DNA of 64,000 nucleotides from CBDCNP01 sp965222425 (lineage in GTDB: Bacteria > Acidobacteriota > Vicinamibacteria > Marinacidobacterales > DATDRI01), in NCBI GenBank assembly GCA_965222425.1, contig CBDCTW010000018.1:310001-374000 (forward strand). The letters are read 5' to 3'. A program made the position numbers and the translations under genes. The notes below the pieces were generated by a model that had not been told where the DNA came from, did not search any database, and worked only from the letters and a program-made list of their open reading frames with translations. Below, in pieces: positions 1-7,379 of the stretch (positions are counted from its first letter, which is position 1; every line of letters starts with the position of its first letter).

Positions 1-1
1 C

Positions 2-250
2 GGCGAGTCGATCACCTTGGCACGGCTTGGGCCCGGCAATTTCTTCGGCGAGCTGTCGTTCATCGATCAGCGACCACGCTCTGCGGCGGCAGTGGCCCGT
101 GGAGCCCTAGACGTCTACGTCGTTCCTGCGGAAACCCTGGAGCGGGCCATCGAACACAACGTGGGGGCCGCACTCTATCTCACGAGTATCATCTGTAAGA
201 TCATGGCTCATCGATTGAACGAGACTCTTCGGAAGATCGCGTCATTCTAA
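2..250 (+). CDS. Cyclic nucleotide-binding domain protein, C-terminal part
   Basis: The reading frame is open from the left window edge, so the N-terminus lies outside. The visible 82 residues hold the end of a cNMP-binding beta-barrel: GPGNFFGELSFID matches the phosphate-binding cassette, and RPRSAAAVA is the following Arg-Ser/Thr-Ala segment that contacts the cyclic phosphate. After it come only a C-helix-like stretch (EHNVGAALYLTSIICKIMAHRLNETLRKI) and the stop, so no C-terminal DNA-binding HTH is present as in CRP/FNR proteins. It may be a stand-alone cNMP sensor or the end of a multidomain regulator. The stop lies 6 bp before the DoxX gene, suggesting co-transcription. Confidence 0.75.
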   Translation, partial: GESITLARLGPGNFFGELSFIDQRPRSAAAVARGALDVYVVPAETLERAIEHNVGAALYLTSIICKIMAHRLNETLRKIASF

Positions 251-256
251 ACGGAA

Positions 257-682
257 ATGTCCAACCGTAGCCTGGCCGTTTTTTTCGCGCGCGTCACGCT
301 TGGCCTCATCTTCTTCATGGCCGGTTGGTGGAAGGTATTCGAGCTCGGCTCCGTCGAGCACGCACGCCAAATGTTCGTCGAGCCCTACGCGGATACTTGG
401 ATACCTGCGGCTTTGCTCTGGGCGAGCGGCGCCGCGGTGCCGGTCATCGAGTTAGTGGCCGGCGCTTTTCTCATCGTCGGTTGGCGTATACGGGAGGCGT
501 CGATTGCCCTGGGGGCGGTGCTTCTCCTCGTGACCTATGGCCACCTCTTGAAGGAGCCTTTGTACAGTTTCACTGGGCATGTCATACCCCGGCTCGGCCT
601 ATTGGTCTTTGTTCTTTGGGTTCCGAGGGGAGAGGATCGGTTGAGCGTGGATCATTGGCATTCGCGTCCCTGGAAGGCCTAG
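257..682 (+). CDS. DoxX family membrane protein
   Basis: A 141-residue integral membrane protein with about four hydrophobic segments: residues 8-25, 50-72, 80-95 and 108-125. The N-terminal pattern ARVTLGLIFFMAGWWKVFELG matches the DoxX/SURF4-like signature of a first helix ending in a G-x-x-K motif, and the length is normal for the family. DoxX proteins are inner-membrane proteins with varied roles in quinone-linked or thiosulfate-linked redox chemistry; the substrate cannot be read from sequence. It starts 6 bp after the cNMP-binding gene and probably shares its transcript. Confidence 0.75.
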   Translation: MSNRSLAVFFARVTLGLIFFMAGWWKVFELGSVEHARQMFVEPYADTWIPAALLWASGAAVPVIELVAGAFLIVGWRIREASIALGAVLLLVTYGHLLKEPLYSFTGHVIPRLGLLVFVLWVPRGEDRLSVDHWHSRPWKA

Positions 683-685
683 GCA

Positions 686-862
686 CTAGCCGAAGAGATC
701 CACCGCCGAGCCGCTCATGGCGGCCGGAGCCTCGGTGCCGAGGTAAAGCAGGAGCGAGGCGATCGCGACGGCAATGCCCTTCTGGGCGAACGCCAGGGCC
801 GTTGCGCGGCCGGCGCCGGTGATGATCGCCACTCGAGGTTGAAAACCCCCGCTAGTCTTCAT
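686..862 (-). pseudogene. Shrunken SDR oxidoreductase remnant (pteridine-reductase-like position)
   Basis: A 58-codon reading frame whose first 30 residues (VAIITGAGRATALAFAQKGIAVAI) are the Rossmann start of a short-chain dehydrogenase and whose last 20 (LYLGTEAPAAMSGSAVDLFG) resemble the SDR C-terminal strand and tail. About 190 residues, including the Ser-Tyr-Lys catalytic centre, are missing, so an in-frame deletion is inferred. The glycine motif is also shortened (TGAGRA instead of TGxxxGIGRA). Its ATG overlaps the folE stop in an ATGA arrangement with an AAAGGA ribosome site, so it belonged to the pterin operon. An SDR here would fit a pteridine or dihydromonapterin reductase. Confidence 0.6.
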
Positions 863-1524
863 GGGTTTCCTTTGGCATGAGTCTCCTCCGGTCGACCCAC
901 ACTTCGCAGGAACTCACTCCTCAGGTCGGCCCGCGAAGTGAATACTCCCGCGAAGTAAGTGGTCACGATTCGAGTACCGAGGCGCTTGACGCCCCGCAGA
1001 GTCATGCAAGTTTGCTCACTTTCAAGGATCGATGCTGCTCCGTTGACGCCCAAATGCTCCACCAGTGCTTCCGCGACCTGCTTGGTCACAGTCTCCTGCA
1101 CTTCCAGCCGGTGCGCAAAGCAGTCCAGCAATCTCACCAGGCCGGAGAACGGCACCAGTTTGCCATCGGGAAGATAACCGATGTGAGCTCGCCCCTGTAA
1201 GGGAAGTAGATGATGAGGACAAAGGCCGTGAAACGGAATATCTTTTGCCAGCACCAAGGCCGCGGAGTCGGTGGAGGCGCTCTCATCGGCATCGAAGTTA
1301 TCGCGGAGGATGACGGCCGGGTCGGCGTCGTACCCATCCAAGAACTCCTCGGACCACGACTGCGCGACTCGCTCGGGCGTGCCGATCAACTGTGGGTGGG
1401 TGGTATCGATTCCTGCCGTATCCAAGAACGCACGAATCGCTTCACTCATCAAGTGTAAGTCCGGGGTTTGGCCGCGACGAGTCCGGCGGCTCGTCTTACT
1501 GCTGGGCCGCTTCCGCTTCGCCAT
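859..1524 (-). CDS. folE: GTP cyclohydrolase I
   Basis: Converts GTP to 7,8-dihydroneopterin triphosphate, the first step of folate, biopterin and (via PTPS/QueD) deazaguanine routes. Zinc and catalytic motifs are present: CPHHLLP with the zinc Cys and catalytic His, EQTCMTLRGVKRLGTRIVTT with the second zinc Cys, and PFSGLVRLLDCFAHRLEVQE. The frame is open 57 nt further upstream, but the ATG at 1524 has a GGAGA ribosome site 7 nt before it, giving 221 residues with a basic N-terminal extension (KRKRPSSKTSRRTRR). It overlaps the end of the PTPS gene by 29 bp, implying translational coupling. Confidence 0.93.
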   Translation of the reverse strand: MAKRKRPSSKTSRRTRRGQTPDLHLMSEAIRAFLDTAGIDTTHPQLIGTPERVAQSWSEEFLDGYDADPAVILRDNFDADESASTDSAALVLAKDIPFHGLCPHHLLPLQGRAHIGYLPDGKLVPFSGLVRLLDCFAHRLEVQETVTKQVAEALVEHLGVNGAASILESEQTCMTLRGVKRLGTRIVTTYFAGVFTSRADLRSEFLRSVGRPEETHAKGNP

Positions 1525-1873
1525 CCGAGTCTCCGTGGTAGATGACGCCACAGTCTGGCGTTTCGAAGAGTTGGAGCTCAACGAGGCCTGGCAGGGCAGG
1601 ACGCAGCCGCTTCCAAATCCAGGCCACGACGTTTTCCGCAGTCGGGTTGTCGAGCACCTGGTTCAGATCGTTGTGATCGATGGTCTGGAGAACGGTATCT
1701 TGTACCAAGCGCTTGATGGCCGTGAAATCCGTCGACAACCCCGTTGCCGGGTCGACACGACCATCGACCAAGACCCTGAGCCGATAGTTGTGTCCGTGCG
1801 TGTGAAAACAGGGGCCTTCGTAATGAGGAAGTCGGTGGGCGGCGTTGAAGTCGAAGTCCAACCTCAGTTGCAA
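1496..1873 (-). CDS. queD: 6-pyruvoyltetrahydropterin synthase / QueD family
   Basis: A 125-residue protein of the PTPS/QueD fold, acting on dihydroneopterin triphosphate to give 6-pyruvoyltetrahydropterin or 6-carboxytetrahydropterin. Visible are the zinc histidines (FNAAHRL; HTHGHNY), the catalytic Cys22 in a CxxxHGH arrangement typical of QueD, the DFTAIK strand, the DHNDLN catalytic Asp-His pair, and PTAENVV. It starts with TTG after an AAGGAC-type ribosome site. No queC or queE is nearby, and the downstream partners are folE and an SDR remnant. A tetrahydropterin-cofactor route is therefore as plausible as queuosine synthesis. Confidence 0.85.
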   Translation of the reverse strand: MQLRLDFDFNAAHRLPHYEGPCFHTHGHNYRLRVLVDGRVDPATGLSTDFTAIKRLVQDTVLQTIDHNDLNQVLDNPTAENVVAWIWKRLRPALPGLVELQLFETPDCGVIYHGDSDGEAEAAQQ

Positions 1874-2013
1874 CGTTGTCCTTGTCCTTCCGCCAGTGTA
1901 GCTTGATTCTCGCCGGCGCGGGCAAGCTAAGGCCCGCTCCTGAGAGACTTTTGACGAGCGGGGGATATCTACTTGTGGTGGGGCCTAGATGCCCCCTGGT
2001 ACTGCTGATACTG

Positions 2014-2508
2014 CTAGATACCGATGACCTGAGCGGTCACGATCCGCTCCCGGGGACCATCGAGCTCCGCAAACAAGATGCTCTGCCACTTACCCAGTAC
2101 GATGGACCCCTCCTCGATGGGCAGCGTCAGATTGTGTCCCAAGAGCATCGCCCTAAGATGGGAGTCGGCATTCTTCCGGTCGCAGTCCGAGCAGTCCTCG
2201 CAGTTATGAAGGTACCCATCCTCCTTGTTGACGAACCGTTCAAGAAAAGTCTTGACGTCGGCCATGAGCGCGGCTTGAAACTCGTTAATGAACACCGCGG
2301 TAGTGGTGTGCAGAGTAGAGACGATCAGAAAGCCGGCTTTGACTCCTGAGACCCGCACCAGATCACGAATGCGATCGGTCACGTTATAGAGCTCTACTCG
2401 GCTGTCGGTGACGACCTTCAAGGTGCGTGAAAAGATCTTCAGCCCGTTTCCTTGCACTTGCGTTTCCACCTTGACTGCCAGCGCGGCGCTTCCGGCCACC
2501 ATCTTCAT
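2014..2508 (-). CDS. YjbQ/UPF0047 family protein
   Basis: A 164-residue protein with the complete UPF0047 signature: STLHTTTAVFINE in the centre, NADSHLRAMLLG with the conserved His, and the C-terminal GKWQSILFAELDGPRERIV. E. coli YjbQ has weak thiamine-phosphate synthase activity, but the physiological role is unsettled. A CEDCSDCDRKN insertion before the NADSHL motif has three cysteines that could bind metal. The ATG at 2508 is preceded by GAAGGAG at good spacing. The 250 bp upstream contain no further gene. Confidence 0.85.
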   Translation of the reverse strand: MKMVAGSAALAVKVETQVQGNGLKIFSRTLKVVTDSRVELYNVTDRIRDLVRVSGVKAGFLIVSTLHTTTAVFINEFQAALMADVKTFLERFVNKEDGYLHNCEDCSDCDRKNADSHLRAMLLGHNLTLPIEEGSIVLGKWQSILFAELDGPRERIVTAQVIGI

Positions 2509-2761
2509 GTCTGACTCCTTCTCATGAGCTAAAGCCGACTCGCCTACTGGCTGGTGTAGCCGAGCCCGGAACTCCTCCGCGAAAAGCTCTCCGCCCCGAC
2601 CAAGCCCAACCCGGCGTTCCAGGGGACGTAGATCCCACTGGCGCGATTAGCGGGCTCTGAGCCAGGCCAAGTTCTCAACTGTATTACACGGACCCGCTCT
2701 TTGCAACCGGCCAGCCGTACCTCGCCGAGAATGCGTTATTGGAGCGGGCATATCCAGTGGC

Positions 2762-3730
2762 TCAGGGCACGAGTAGCAGTTTTCCCGTCGTCCTGCGGCC
2801 TTCCAAGAGCTGATGCGCTTCGGCGGCTTCGGACAAAGGTAGAGCGCGATCGACCGTCAGTCGGAGCTCACCCGATTGGATCCACGAGAAGATCTCTTCT
2901 ACCCGTCCGAGGAACTCTCGACGATCCCGGATGTAGTGGGCGACCGTCGGCCGCGTCAGAAAAATCGACCCGCCCTTCGCTAGACTGAGAGGGTCGATGG
3001 GAGGAACCGGGCCGCTCGCGTTTCCATAGAGAACCAGCATGCCGCGAGGCACCAGGCAGGCCATGCTCCTTTCGTAGGTCTCCTTCCCGACGGAATCGTA
3101 GACGACGTCCACTCCCTTGCCATTGGCCAGCTTTTTGACTTCGGTAGCGAAGTCCGTCTGAGTGTATAGGATCACGTGGTCGGCCCCGGCGGCTCTCGCC
3201 GCTTCGGCCTTCTCCTCGTTGGACACGGTTCCGAAAACGGTAGCGCCAAAACGCTTCGCGAGCTGCACGAGAAGCAAACCGACTCCGCCCGCCGCGGCAT
3301 GGATCAAAACCGTGTGGCCCGGCCCGAGCGGGAAGGTGGAGTGGGTAAGGTAGTGTGCGGTGATGCCTGGGACCATGGCCGCGGCCGCAGTGCGACTTTC
3401 CATTCCATCGGGTAGCTTGGCGAGGTCTTTGACCGCTACGATTTTTTCCTCGCTATAGGCTCCGAGCGAATTGGCGAATGCCACCCGATCACCGACACGA
3501 AAGTCTTCCACCGAGGGTCCAATCTCCTCGATAACTCCCGCCCCTTCGATCCCGGGAGTGAAAGGTAGATTCAAAGGATAGAGGCCAGTGCGATGGTAGG
3601 TATCGATATAGTTGACACCAATGGCCTCGAGGCGAACCCGGGTCTTCCCACGCGCCGGTTCCGGCTGCGGAATCTCCTCTAACTGCATCGTTTCCGGGCC
3701 TCCCACTTGATGAATTCTGATCGCTTTCAT
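2762..3730 (-). CDS. Quinone oxidoreductase-like MDR family NADPH dehydrogenase
   Basis: A 322-residue zinc-free medium-chain dehydrogenase/reductase of the QOR type. The N-terminal GroES-like domain contains GVNYIDTYHRTGLYP and PGIEGAGVIEEIG, and the Rossmann part has HAAAGGVGLLLVQLAKRFGA as the NADPH-binding motif, followed by DSVGKETYERSM. No catalytic zinc cysteines are seen, as expected for quinone reductases. The ATG at 3730 has AAGGAG 6 nt upstream, so it is preferred over the TTG two codons earlier. Its promoter side lies close to the transposon edge at 3801. Confidence 0.9.
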   Translation of the reverse strand: MKAIRIHQVGGPETMQLEEIPQPEPARGKTRVRLEAIGVNYIDTYHRTGLYPLNLPFTPGIEGAGVIEEIGPSVEDFRVGDRVAFANSLGAYSEEKIVAVKDLAKLPDGMESRTAAAAMVPGITAHYLTHSTFPLGPGHTVLIHAAAGGVGLLLVQLAKRFGATVFGTVSNEEKAEAARAAGADHVILYTQTDFATEVKKLANGKGVDVVYDSVGKETYERSMACLVPRGMLVLYGNASGPVPPIDPLSLAKGGSIFLTRPTVAHYIRDRREFLGRVEEIFSWIQSGELRLTVDRALPLSEAAEAHQLLEGRRTTGKLLLVP

Positions 3731-3800
3731 CGACAACTCCTTCGAGGGACCGCAAGCCTCCGCTCCCGTACCCTATTGGCGTCCGCAGGTTCGCGGCGCC

Positions 3801-3818
3801 GGGTAGTGTCCTAATTTG
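3801..3818 (+). repeat. Left terminal inverted repeat of the IS1-like element
   Basis: This 18-bp sequence is the exact reverse complement of 6082-6099. The match stops abruptly on both sides, which marks the element's tip at 3801. Confidence 0.85.
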
Positions 3819-3830
3819 ACCAGATGGGCT

Positions 3831-4115
3831 TCAGGATTTCGTTTGGTGTTCGGCAACGATGGCCGCTCGGACGGCAGCTTCGGGCGAGTCAATCGGGCCT
3901 TCGTGAAGAACGGCTGTTACGCGGTTATCAACGGACCATGCATAGCACCTGTTGGCGGTTTCGTGACCGGCAAGCTCGAAAACTAGAACCTCGCCTTTCC
4001 AGACCGCCTGGTCACCGAAGCCTTCTCTGACTTGGACTCGCTCACGTAGCTTCGACTCCGCTCCATGTGTATGTCGGATGGCTTCATGGAACCGCTCAAG
4101 CGGGAGTTCGTTCAT
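3831..4115 (-). CDS. Hypothetical cargo protein of the transposon
   Basis: A 94-residue protein, not recognised. It is mixed alpha/beta, soluble and without cysteines other than one in RCYAW. The central segment EVLVFELAGHETANRCYAWSV and the alanine-rich end DSPEAAVRAAIVAEH are the only notable parts. It overlaps the end of the 268-residue gene by 20 bp and ends 13 bp from the left repeat, so it travels with the element and is probably co-translated with its neighbour. Confidence 0.5.
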   Translation of the reverse strand: MNELPLERFHEAIRHTHGAESKLRERVQVREGFGDQAVWKGEVLVFELAGHETANRCYAWSVDNRVTAVLHEGPIDSPEAAVRAAIVAEHQTKS

Positions 4116-4902
4116 CCTGGTCAGGCTCCTCGCCGTTCGCGCCGGTCGTAACCGTTCGTTTCATCCTTCTGGTTATGAGGTCAAGCCAGGCCTTCAAATC
4201 GTCATAGCTCTCTGCGCTTATATCCGCTGGCCATTGCAGCACGACCTGCCCTTCATCCAGAGTAAACGTGTCCTGATTCATTCTTGGCCTCGCAGTGGGA
4301 GCGGCATGCGATTCTTGCGCCTTGGGAGCTTGTAAAATCTGCCGGAATGGAGCCGCAGAGCCGCTGGAAGACGCCGTTTCGTTTTCCTTCTCTCCGCGCC
4401 CACCGTTGGCAAGTTTACCGTTATTGATCAATTCTGCAAAGTCTAAAGTGGCCTTATATTCCGAAATAAAATCTCCAACAGTCTTCTCGTTGAACCCACG
4501 ATCTGTCACCAAATAATGCCGAACGCTTGCATCTGACGGCAAATCAGCGCCCCACTTTTTCCACAACTCTTTATGGAGCCTTGGTCGCAGGGCGGCCTCT
4601 TTCAGAAACTTCAGGCGCTCAGGGCTATCGGGGCGTTGGTCCAGAATAGTCTCCCGTCCAAAATCGCTCACCCTGACTTTCCTATGCTCACCCGTCCCCT
4701 CGGTATCCATCAGGCCGTAAGCACTCAGCGCGGCGAGGATAACCGAACCGCCGGTCTTGACGGACTTGTAGCCCCAGTGCGCCGAAGCAACATCCGCTGT
4801 CGTTGGGTGAGTAGTCTCTTCGTCATAAAGCTCGCGGGCCCGAGTAATCGCCTCTTTCAGGTTGATAGCTGGGTGGTTCGGACTCCGGACTCGTTTCGCC
4901 AT
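4096..4902 (-). CDS. Hypothetical cargo protein, helix-rich with possible winged-helix N-terminus
   Basis: A 268-residue protein of unknown function. Residues 12-85 (LKEAITRARELYDEE, HWGYKSVKTGGSVILAALSAYGLM, VSDFGRETIL) have the rhythm of a DNA-binding winged-helix region. The middle (residues 95-165) is helical, residues 170-205 are a low-complexity linker rich in Ser/Ala/Glu, and the C-terminus has TFTLDEGQVVLQWPADIS followed by an amphipathic helix ending in basic residues. It has its own promoter (4926-4953) and a GGAGGGG ribosome site. It may be a regulator carried by the transposon; this is inference only. Confidence 0.5.
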   Translation of the reverse strand: MAKRVRSPNHPAINLKEAITRARELYDEETTHPTTADVASAHWGYKSVKTGGSVILAALSAYGLMDTEGTGEHRKVRVSDFGRETILDQRPDSPERLKFLKEAALRPRLHKELWKKWGADLPSDASVRHYLVTDRGFNEKTVGDFISEYKATLDFAELINNGKLANGGRGEKENETASSSGSAAPFRQILQAPKAQESHAAPTARPRMNQDTFTLDEGQVVLQWPADISAESYDDLKAWLDLITRRMKRTVTTGANGEEPDQDERTPA

Positions 4903-4925
4903 GTCGGCCCCTCCTTACGCCCTAA

Positions 4926-4953
4926 AGTCTACCATAAAACATCACCATGTCAA
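4926..4953 (-). promoter_or_regulatory. Sigma70-type promoter of the cargo genes
   Basis: On the minus strand TTGACA (4948-4953) is followed after 16 nt by TAGACT (4926-4931). The predicted start is about 18 nt before the ATG at 4902, leaving just enough room for the GGAGGGG ribosome site. Confidence 0.5.
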
Positions 4954-5108
4954 GCCCATAGGCCACGTTAATTTTTCATTGATGGTATTTTTATGTTGAT
5001 GGTGGAGGTGATTTATGCTAAGCTGGGTCCATAATGAGAAGAGGGATAGCCCTTCGCATCCATCCACCCACCCAGCCAGGCGGGACCTGTCGATACGATG
5101 GGCGATAA

Positions 5109-5144
5109 CAAAAAAGCCCGCTGCATCAACGACATACAGCGGGC
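5109..5144 (-). terminator. Rho-independent terminator-like hairpin inside the transposon
   Basis: GCCCGCTG (5116-5123) pairs perfectly with CAGCGGGC (5137-5144) around a 13-nt loop, and the minus-strand copy is followed by a run of six T. It would stop leftward transcription from the transposase side before the cargo promoter, or insulate the cargo genes. Confidence 0.55.
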
Positions 5145-5170
5145 CGTGGTTGGTAAGCCTGGCTGTTCTC

Positions 5171-5239
5171 GGGGCGCGGAGTGGTTTCTGCCACGGGCGT
5201 TACACCATGCGGTACGGGGTTCGACCCCCCGGCGCTCCA
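5171..5239 (+). tRNA. tRNA-like segment, probably degenerate
   Basis: GGGGCGC (5171-5177) can pair over 7 bp, with one G-U, with GCGCTCC (5232-5238), followed by a discriminator A. Next to it is a proper T arm: CGGGG, loop TTCGACC, CCCCG (5215-5231). A D-like hairpin GTGG/CCAC closes at 5181-5194. The anticodon arm is too short: a 4-bp GCGT/ATGC stem with a 6-nt loop at 5197-5210, and the total is 69 nt. No CCA is encoded. This is a tRNA relic or mimic rather than a sound tRNA; its anticodon cannot be assigned. Confidence 0.25.
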
Positions 5240-5273
5240 CACATATTTTAGCAGAGGGTCTTGGAGAATGCCA

Positions 5274-6089
5274 ATGAATAAGCTCAGTCTCGATAAGCGG
5301 ACGGCGGCCATTTCCGCGCTCGTCGAAGGATGCTCGATCCGCTCGGTCGAGCGCATGGCCGGCATTCATCGCGACACGATCATGCGCCTCATGGTCCGGG
5401 TCGGCGATATCTCAGCGCTATTCATGGACTCGGAGATGCGCGGGCTCGAATGCCGTCACCTCCAAATGGACGAGATCTGGTGCTACGTCGGAAAGAAGCA
5501 GCGCCACATGAGACCTACCGATGATCCAGCTCAGAATGGTGATTTCTGGACCTATGTTGCACTCGATACCGACAGCAAGCTTGTCCCTTCGTATCGAGTG
5601 GGAAAACGCGACGGCGCGAACACCCGAGCCTTTGTGGGTGATCTGGCTTCGCGCTTGGCAGGCCGCGTGCAACTGTCCACAGATGCTATGGAAGCCTACG
5701 TGGATGCTGTTGAACAAGGCTTCGGCTCAGATGTTGATTACGGCCGCATCGTAAAGCACTTCGAAGCGACGCCGGTCGGCCCTGGTAGGTACAGTCCACC
5801 CAAGGTCACCAGCATCAGTACAGAGCAAATTGTCGGTAACCCGAAGGGCATATGTACGTCGCACGTCGAGAGGCAGAATCTAACCATGCGAATGTCGATG
5901 AGGCGCTTCACTCGACTCACGAACGCCTTCAGCAAAAAGGTCGAAAACTTGAAGGCGGCGGTGAGCCTTCACTTCGCCCACTACAACTTCTGCCGCATCC
6001 ACAAGAGCCTTCGCGTTACGCCAGCGATGGAAGCAGGTATCGCAAACGAGCCGTTGGAACTTCGGGATCTCGTCGCGGCGGCAAATTAG
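5274..6089 (+). CDS. IS1-like family transposase
   Basis: A 271-residue transposase related to the long IS1 branch often called ISMhu11-like. An N-terminal HTH (TAAISALVEGCSIRSVERMAGIHRDTIMRLM) is followed by a DDE-type core: LQMDEIWCYVG, FWTYVALDTDSKLVPSYRVGKR, LSTDAMEAYVDAVE and the C-terminal SHVERQNLTMRMSMRRFTRLT with the catalytic Glu. The downstream HYNFCRIHKSLRVTPAME is also typical. The ATG at 5274 is favoured because GGAG lies 7 nt upstream; the ATG at 5268 is too close. It looks intact and lies within matching terminal repeats, so the element may be mobile. Confidence 0.85.
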   Translation: MNKLSLDKRTAAISALVEGCSIRSVERMAGIHRDTIMRLMVRVGDISALFMDSEMRGLECRHLQMDEIWCYVGKKQRHMRPTDDPAQNGDFWTYVALDTDSKLVPSYRVGKRDGANTRAFVGDLASRLAGRVQLSTDAMEAYVDAVEQGFGSDVDYGRIVKHFEATPVGPGRYSPPKVTSISTEQIVGNPKGICTSHVERQNLTMRMSMRRFTRLTNAFSKKVENLKAAVSLHFAHYNFCRIHKSLRVTPAMEAGIANEPLELRDLVAAAN

Positions 6090-6099
6090 GACACTACCC
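6082..6099 (-). repeat. Right terminal inverted repeat of the IS1-like element
   Basis: Exact complement of 3801-3818. It contains the transposase stop codon (6087-6089) and, in the other direction, supplies the TAG stop that ends the chimeric gene at 6094. Confidence 0.85.
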
Positions 6100-7272
6100 C
6101 AGCACGACCTTGATGGACGACAAGAACATCGCCACCACGGGATGGTCGATGGACCGATCCAAGTTCCCGACCCAATCGGGCACCATACTGACTCCTAAAC
6201 CGAGCGAAAGAGTAACGGCGAGGATGAGCTCGTTCCGCCTCGTCCAGCCACCAGAGCCGACGATTCTGAGGCCGGCGAGCGTCACCGTCGCGAAGAGCAC
6301 GATGGTTGCACCGCCCAACACCGATCTCGGCATCAGGCCGACTAAAGCCGCCAGTTTAGGGAAGAGCCCGAGCGAAATCAAGATCCCGGCCACCGCAAAC
6401 CCCACCCGTCGTGCCGCGATGCCTTGACCATTGGGCGGAAGCTCCCAGACGTCATAGCCACGATAGTTCGTCGACACCGGCTCGACCCAGTCGGATGTGT
6501 GGCTTGCCAGGTCTTGGTAGGACAAGAAGCCGCCGTTTTTTTTCATGAAGGAGTCGATGGTCTTGGCGATCTCGCCCTTGTAAAAGACATCGCGTCCTCC
6601 GTTGGCGATCTTTTCGAGCGTGCTGGCGAGGTACGGGTTCTCGAAGACCTCACCTTTCTCGGGAGCGCGACCATTGGGCATGAACGTCTCTTTGAAGCCC
6701 GCCCACTCTTGGAGAGCCGGAACACTAAACTGCCAGGCGTTAGCGATGACCTCCGATACGGGGAAGCCATCTCGCGCGTACTGGATCGTCGGTACGAGGA
6801 TGGTCGTCATGGGAAGTTTTCCGAACTTCCCGTGTAGCTCGAACCAACCGTCTACCGCACCGGGCACCGAGACCGGGAGCGGTCCGTAGGCTGGGATTCG
6901 AGTCAAGCCGAGCTTTTTGAAGTGTTCGAGCGTCAACGAGGCGGGGGAGCGACCACTGGCGTTGAGCCCATAGAGTCGCTTTGTTTTGGCGTCCCAGACG
7001 ATGGCGAAGAGATCCCCACCGATGCCGTCTCCGGTGGGCTCGACGAGGCCGAGCATCGCGTTAGCTGCGATGGCGGCATCGACCGCGCTCCCACCCTGCT
7101 TCAACATGTCGATCGCCACCTGGGTTGCTAGCGGCTGGCTCGTCGCCGCCATCCCGTGCCTGGCGATCACTTCCGACCGCGTAGCAAACGGCTGTCCGAT
7201 AACCCGGTCACATCCGAACATGATCATGGGGATAGTAACCAAAATCAGCGCCGCGAACACAGCCGTTTTCAT
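6094..7272 (-). pseudogene. Chimera: gamma-glutamyltransferase N-terminus fused to nucleobase permease C-terminus
   Basis: The 392-codon frame is two unrelated genes joined in frame near 6415. Residues 1-285 are a GGT precursor with lipoprotein-type signal (MIMFGC), EVIARHGMAATSQPLA, QGGSAVDAAIAANAMLGLVEP and ELPPNGQGIA. The autoprocessing Thr and entire small subunit are gone. The remaining 105 residues are a xanthine/uracil (NCS2) permease piece with LGLFPKLAALVGLMPRSVLGG and several membrane helices. The frame ends on a TAG in the transposon repeat, so the permease end is cut there. Not expected to have GGT activity. Confidence 0.8.
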
Positions 7273-7379
7273 CGCGGGATTCCTTTCGAAACGAAGTCTG
7301 CCTGATTAACACACCTCGGCTCGGGATTGTAGAGAGGGGGAGAGGCAGTTCAAGCCGGGGAAATGGCCGTGCGCGACCT

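Larger units (their letters stand above)
3801..6099. mobile_element. IS1-like (ISMhu11-type) transposon with cargo genes
   Basis: A 2,299-bp unit bounded by perfect 18-bp inverted repeats (GGGTAGTGTCCTAATTTG at 3801-3818; its complement at 6082-6099). The transposase occupies the right end on the plus strand and its TAG stop lies inside the right repeat. The left half carries two overlapping minus-strand cargo genes with their own promoter, plus a terminator-like hairpin and a tRNA-like segment. No target-site duplication is evident (GGCGCC on the left, CAGCACG on the right), so the flanks may have been rearranged after insertion. It forms the edge of a GGT/permease chimera. Confidence 0.8.

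Noticed and set aside
5171..5239. tRNA-Sec for the rtcB UGA
   Set aside because: Far too short, without a TCA anticodon or the long variable arm and 8-bp acceptor of tRNA-Sec.
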